From Hyphomicrobiales bacterium (GTDB taxonomy: Bacteria > Pseudomonadota > Alphaproteobacteria > Rhizobiales > Afifellaceae), in NCBI GenBank assembly GCA_013812985.1, contig JACCSN010000117.1:1-5875 (forward strand): DNA of 5,875 nt, read 5' to 3'. Each line of letters starts with the position of its first letter. Position 1 is the first letter of the stretch. Below are positions 5,732 to 5,875 of this stretch, piece after piece. The position numbers were made by a program, and so were the translations under genes. Below the pieces are notes generated by a model. That model saw only the letters and a list, made by a program, of their open reading frames with translations. It did no database searches and had not been told where the DNA came from.

Positions 5732-5737
5732 TGTTAG
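5699..5737. repeat. Perfect 14-bp AT-rich inverted repeat, 11-nt loop
   Basis: CTAACATTACAGTT (5699-5712) and AACTGTAATGTTAG (5724-5737) are exact reverse complements around GCGAAACACGG. Only 4 of 14 arm bases are G or C, which stands out here. It contains the last ten codons and stop (TAA 5729-5731) of the DUF2019 gene. It may be a hairpin ending that transcript, or a scar of paired element ends (TA dinucleotides lie symmetrically near both outer edges). The second short hairpin GGCGG-GT-CCGCC (5737-5748) abuts it. No T-run follows. Confidence 0.7.
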
Positions 5738-5804
5738 GCGGGTCCGCCACTCGCCAGCATCTAGGCGCCAATGATCGACAGAGGGCCGAAGCGCCCGAAG
5801 TCGC

Positions 5805-5853
5805 GGGGATAAGTTCGTCGCCGTTCCTACGGCGGCGAGCGAAAGTTGTCCCC
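5805..5853. other. Long bulged stem-loop, 49 nt
   Basis: GGGGATAA (5805-5812) pairs with TTGTCCCC (5846-5853). Directly inside, 5813-5823 pairs with 5830-5840 (11 pairs, including CGCCG/CGGCG and two G-T), closing a TTCCTA loop. A one-sided GAAAG bulge (5841-5845) separates the stems. About 19 base pairs in total, in a non-coding stretch at the right edge. It could be a structured RNA or the sub-terminal part of a mobile element that continues beyond the window. I do not recognise it. Confidence 0.5.
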
Positions 5854-5875
5854 TCCCAAGAATCCTGGCTTACAC

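Noticed and set aside
5693..5740. Integron attC site suggested by GGCTAAC...GTTAGGC
   Set aside because: The right core GTTAGGC fits GTTRRRY, but the left end misses the RYYYAAC pattern by one base. The element is too short, and perfect symmetry without extrahelical bases is unlike attC.
5861..5875. Possible IS66-like end (GTAAGC read on the minus strand)
   Set aside because: Only the first six bases match what I recall of that terminus, no transposase is visible and the window ends here.

Overview
The window looks like a GC-rich alphaproteobacterial chromosome segment, most likely Hyphomicrobiales (Rhizobiales). The main evidence is a MucR/Ros one-finger regulator, a lineage-restricted family. 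GC-rich intergenic repeat elements and a DUF2019 protein of rhizobial type agree with this. No rRNA, tRNA or CRISPR array was seen, and no intact mobile-element gene.

Layout. 1-206: the 3' end of an unidentified gene entering from the left, with a probable change of reading frame and a Gly/Lys-rich tail. 239-406 (-): a 55-residue basic protein whose start lies only 11 bp from that of the divergent 418-1278 (+) gene, an HNH-like zinc-cluster protein. 1279-1481: a spacer with a 54-nt stem-loop and a small hairpin that can mask the ribosome binding site of 1482-1853 (+), a conserved-looking protein of unknown function. 1854-2134: convergent spacer packed with palindromes and two inverted copies of a GAGGGGAGG-type repeat. 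2135-2548 (-): mucR, with a 375-nt upstream spacer holding a near-perfect 12-bp direct repeat and two inverted repeats. 2924-4345 (-): a membrane antiporter-like protein of the CitMHS/NhaD (ion transporter) type with a signal peptide.

Right part. 4564-5333 (+) is a broken toxin-like gene. It has an FNPNQPRV linker followed by a GYxxHHIVE...KHxxI nuclease-like domain, interrupted by a frameshift near 5050-5072 and an in-frame TAG at 5205. Its stop overlaps the start of an intact DUF2019 gene (5330-5731), the arrangement expected of a toxin/immunity pair. The last codons and stop of the DUF2019 gene lie inside a perfect 14-bp AT-rich inverted repeat (5699-5737). A long bulged hairpin (5805-5853) follows near the right edge.

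The housekeeping-like genes (mucR, the transporter) have no visible functional link to one another. The HNH-like gene with its small divergent partner, and the decayed toxin with its DUF2019 partner, read as accessory cargo. The candidate undescribed system is that toxin-like/DUF2019 pair, present here with the toxin half apparently inactivated.
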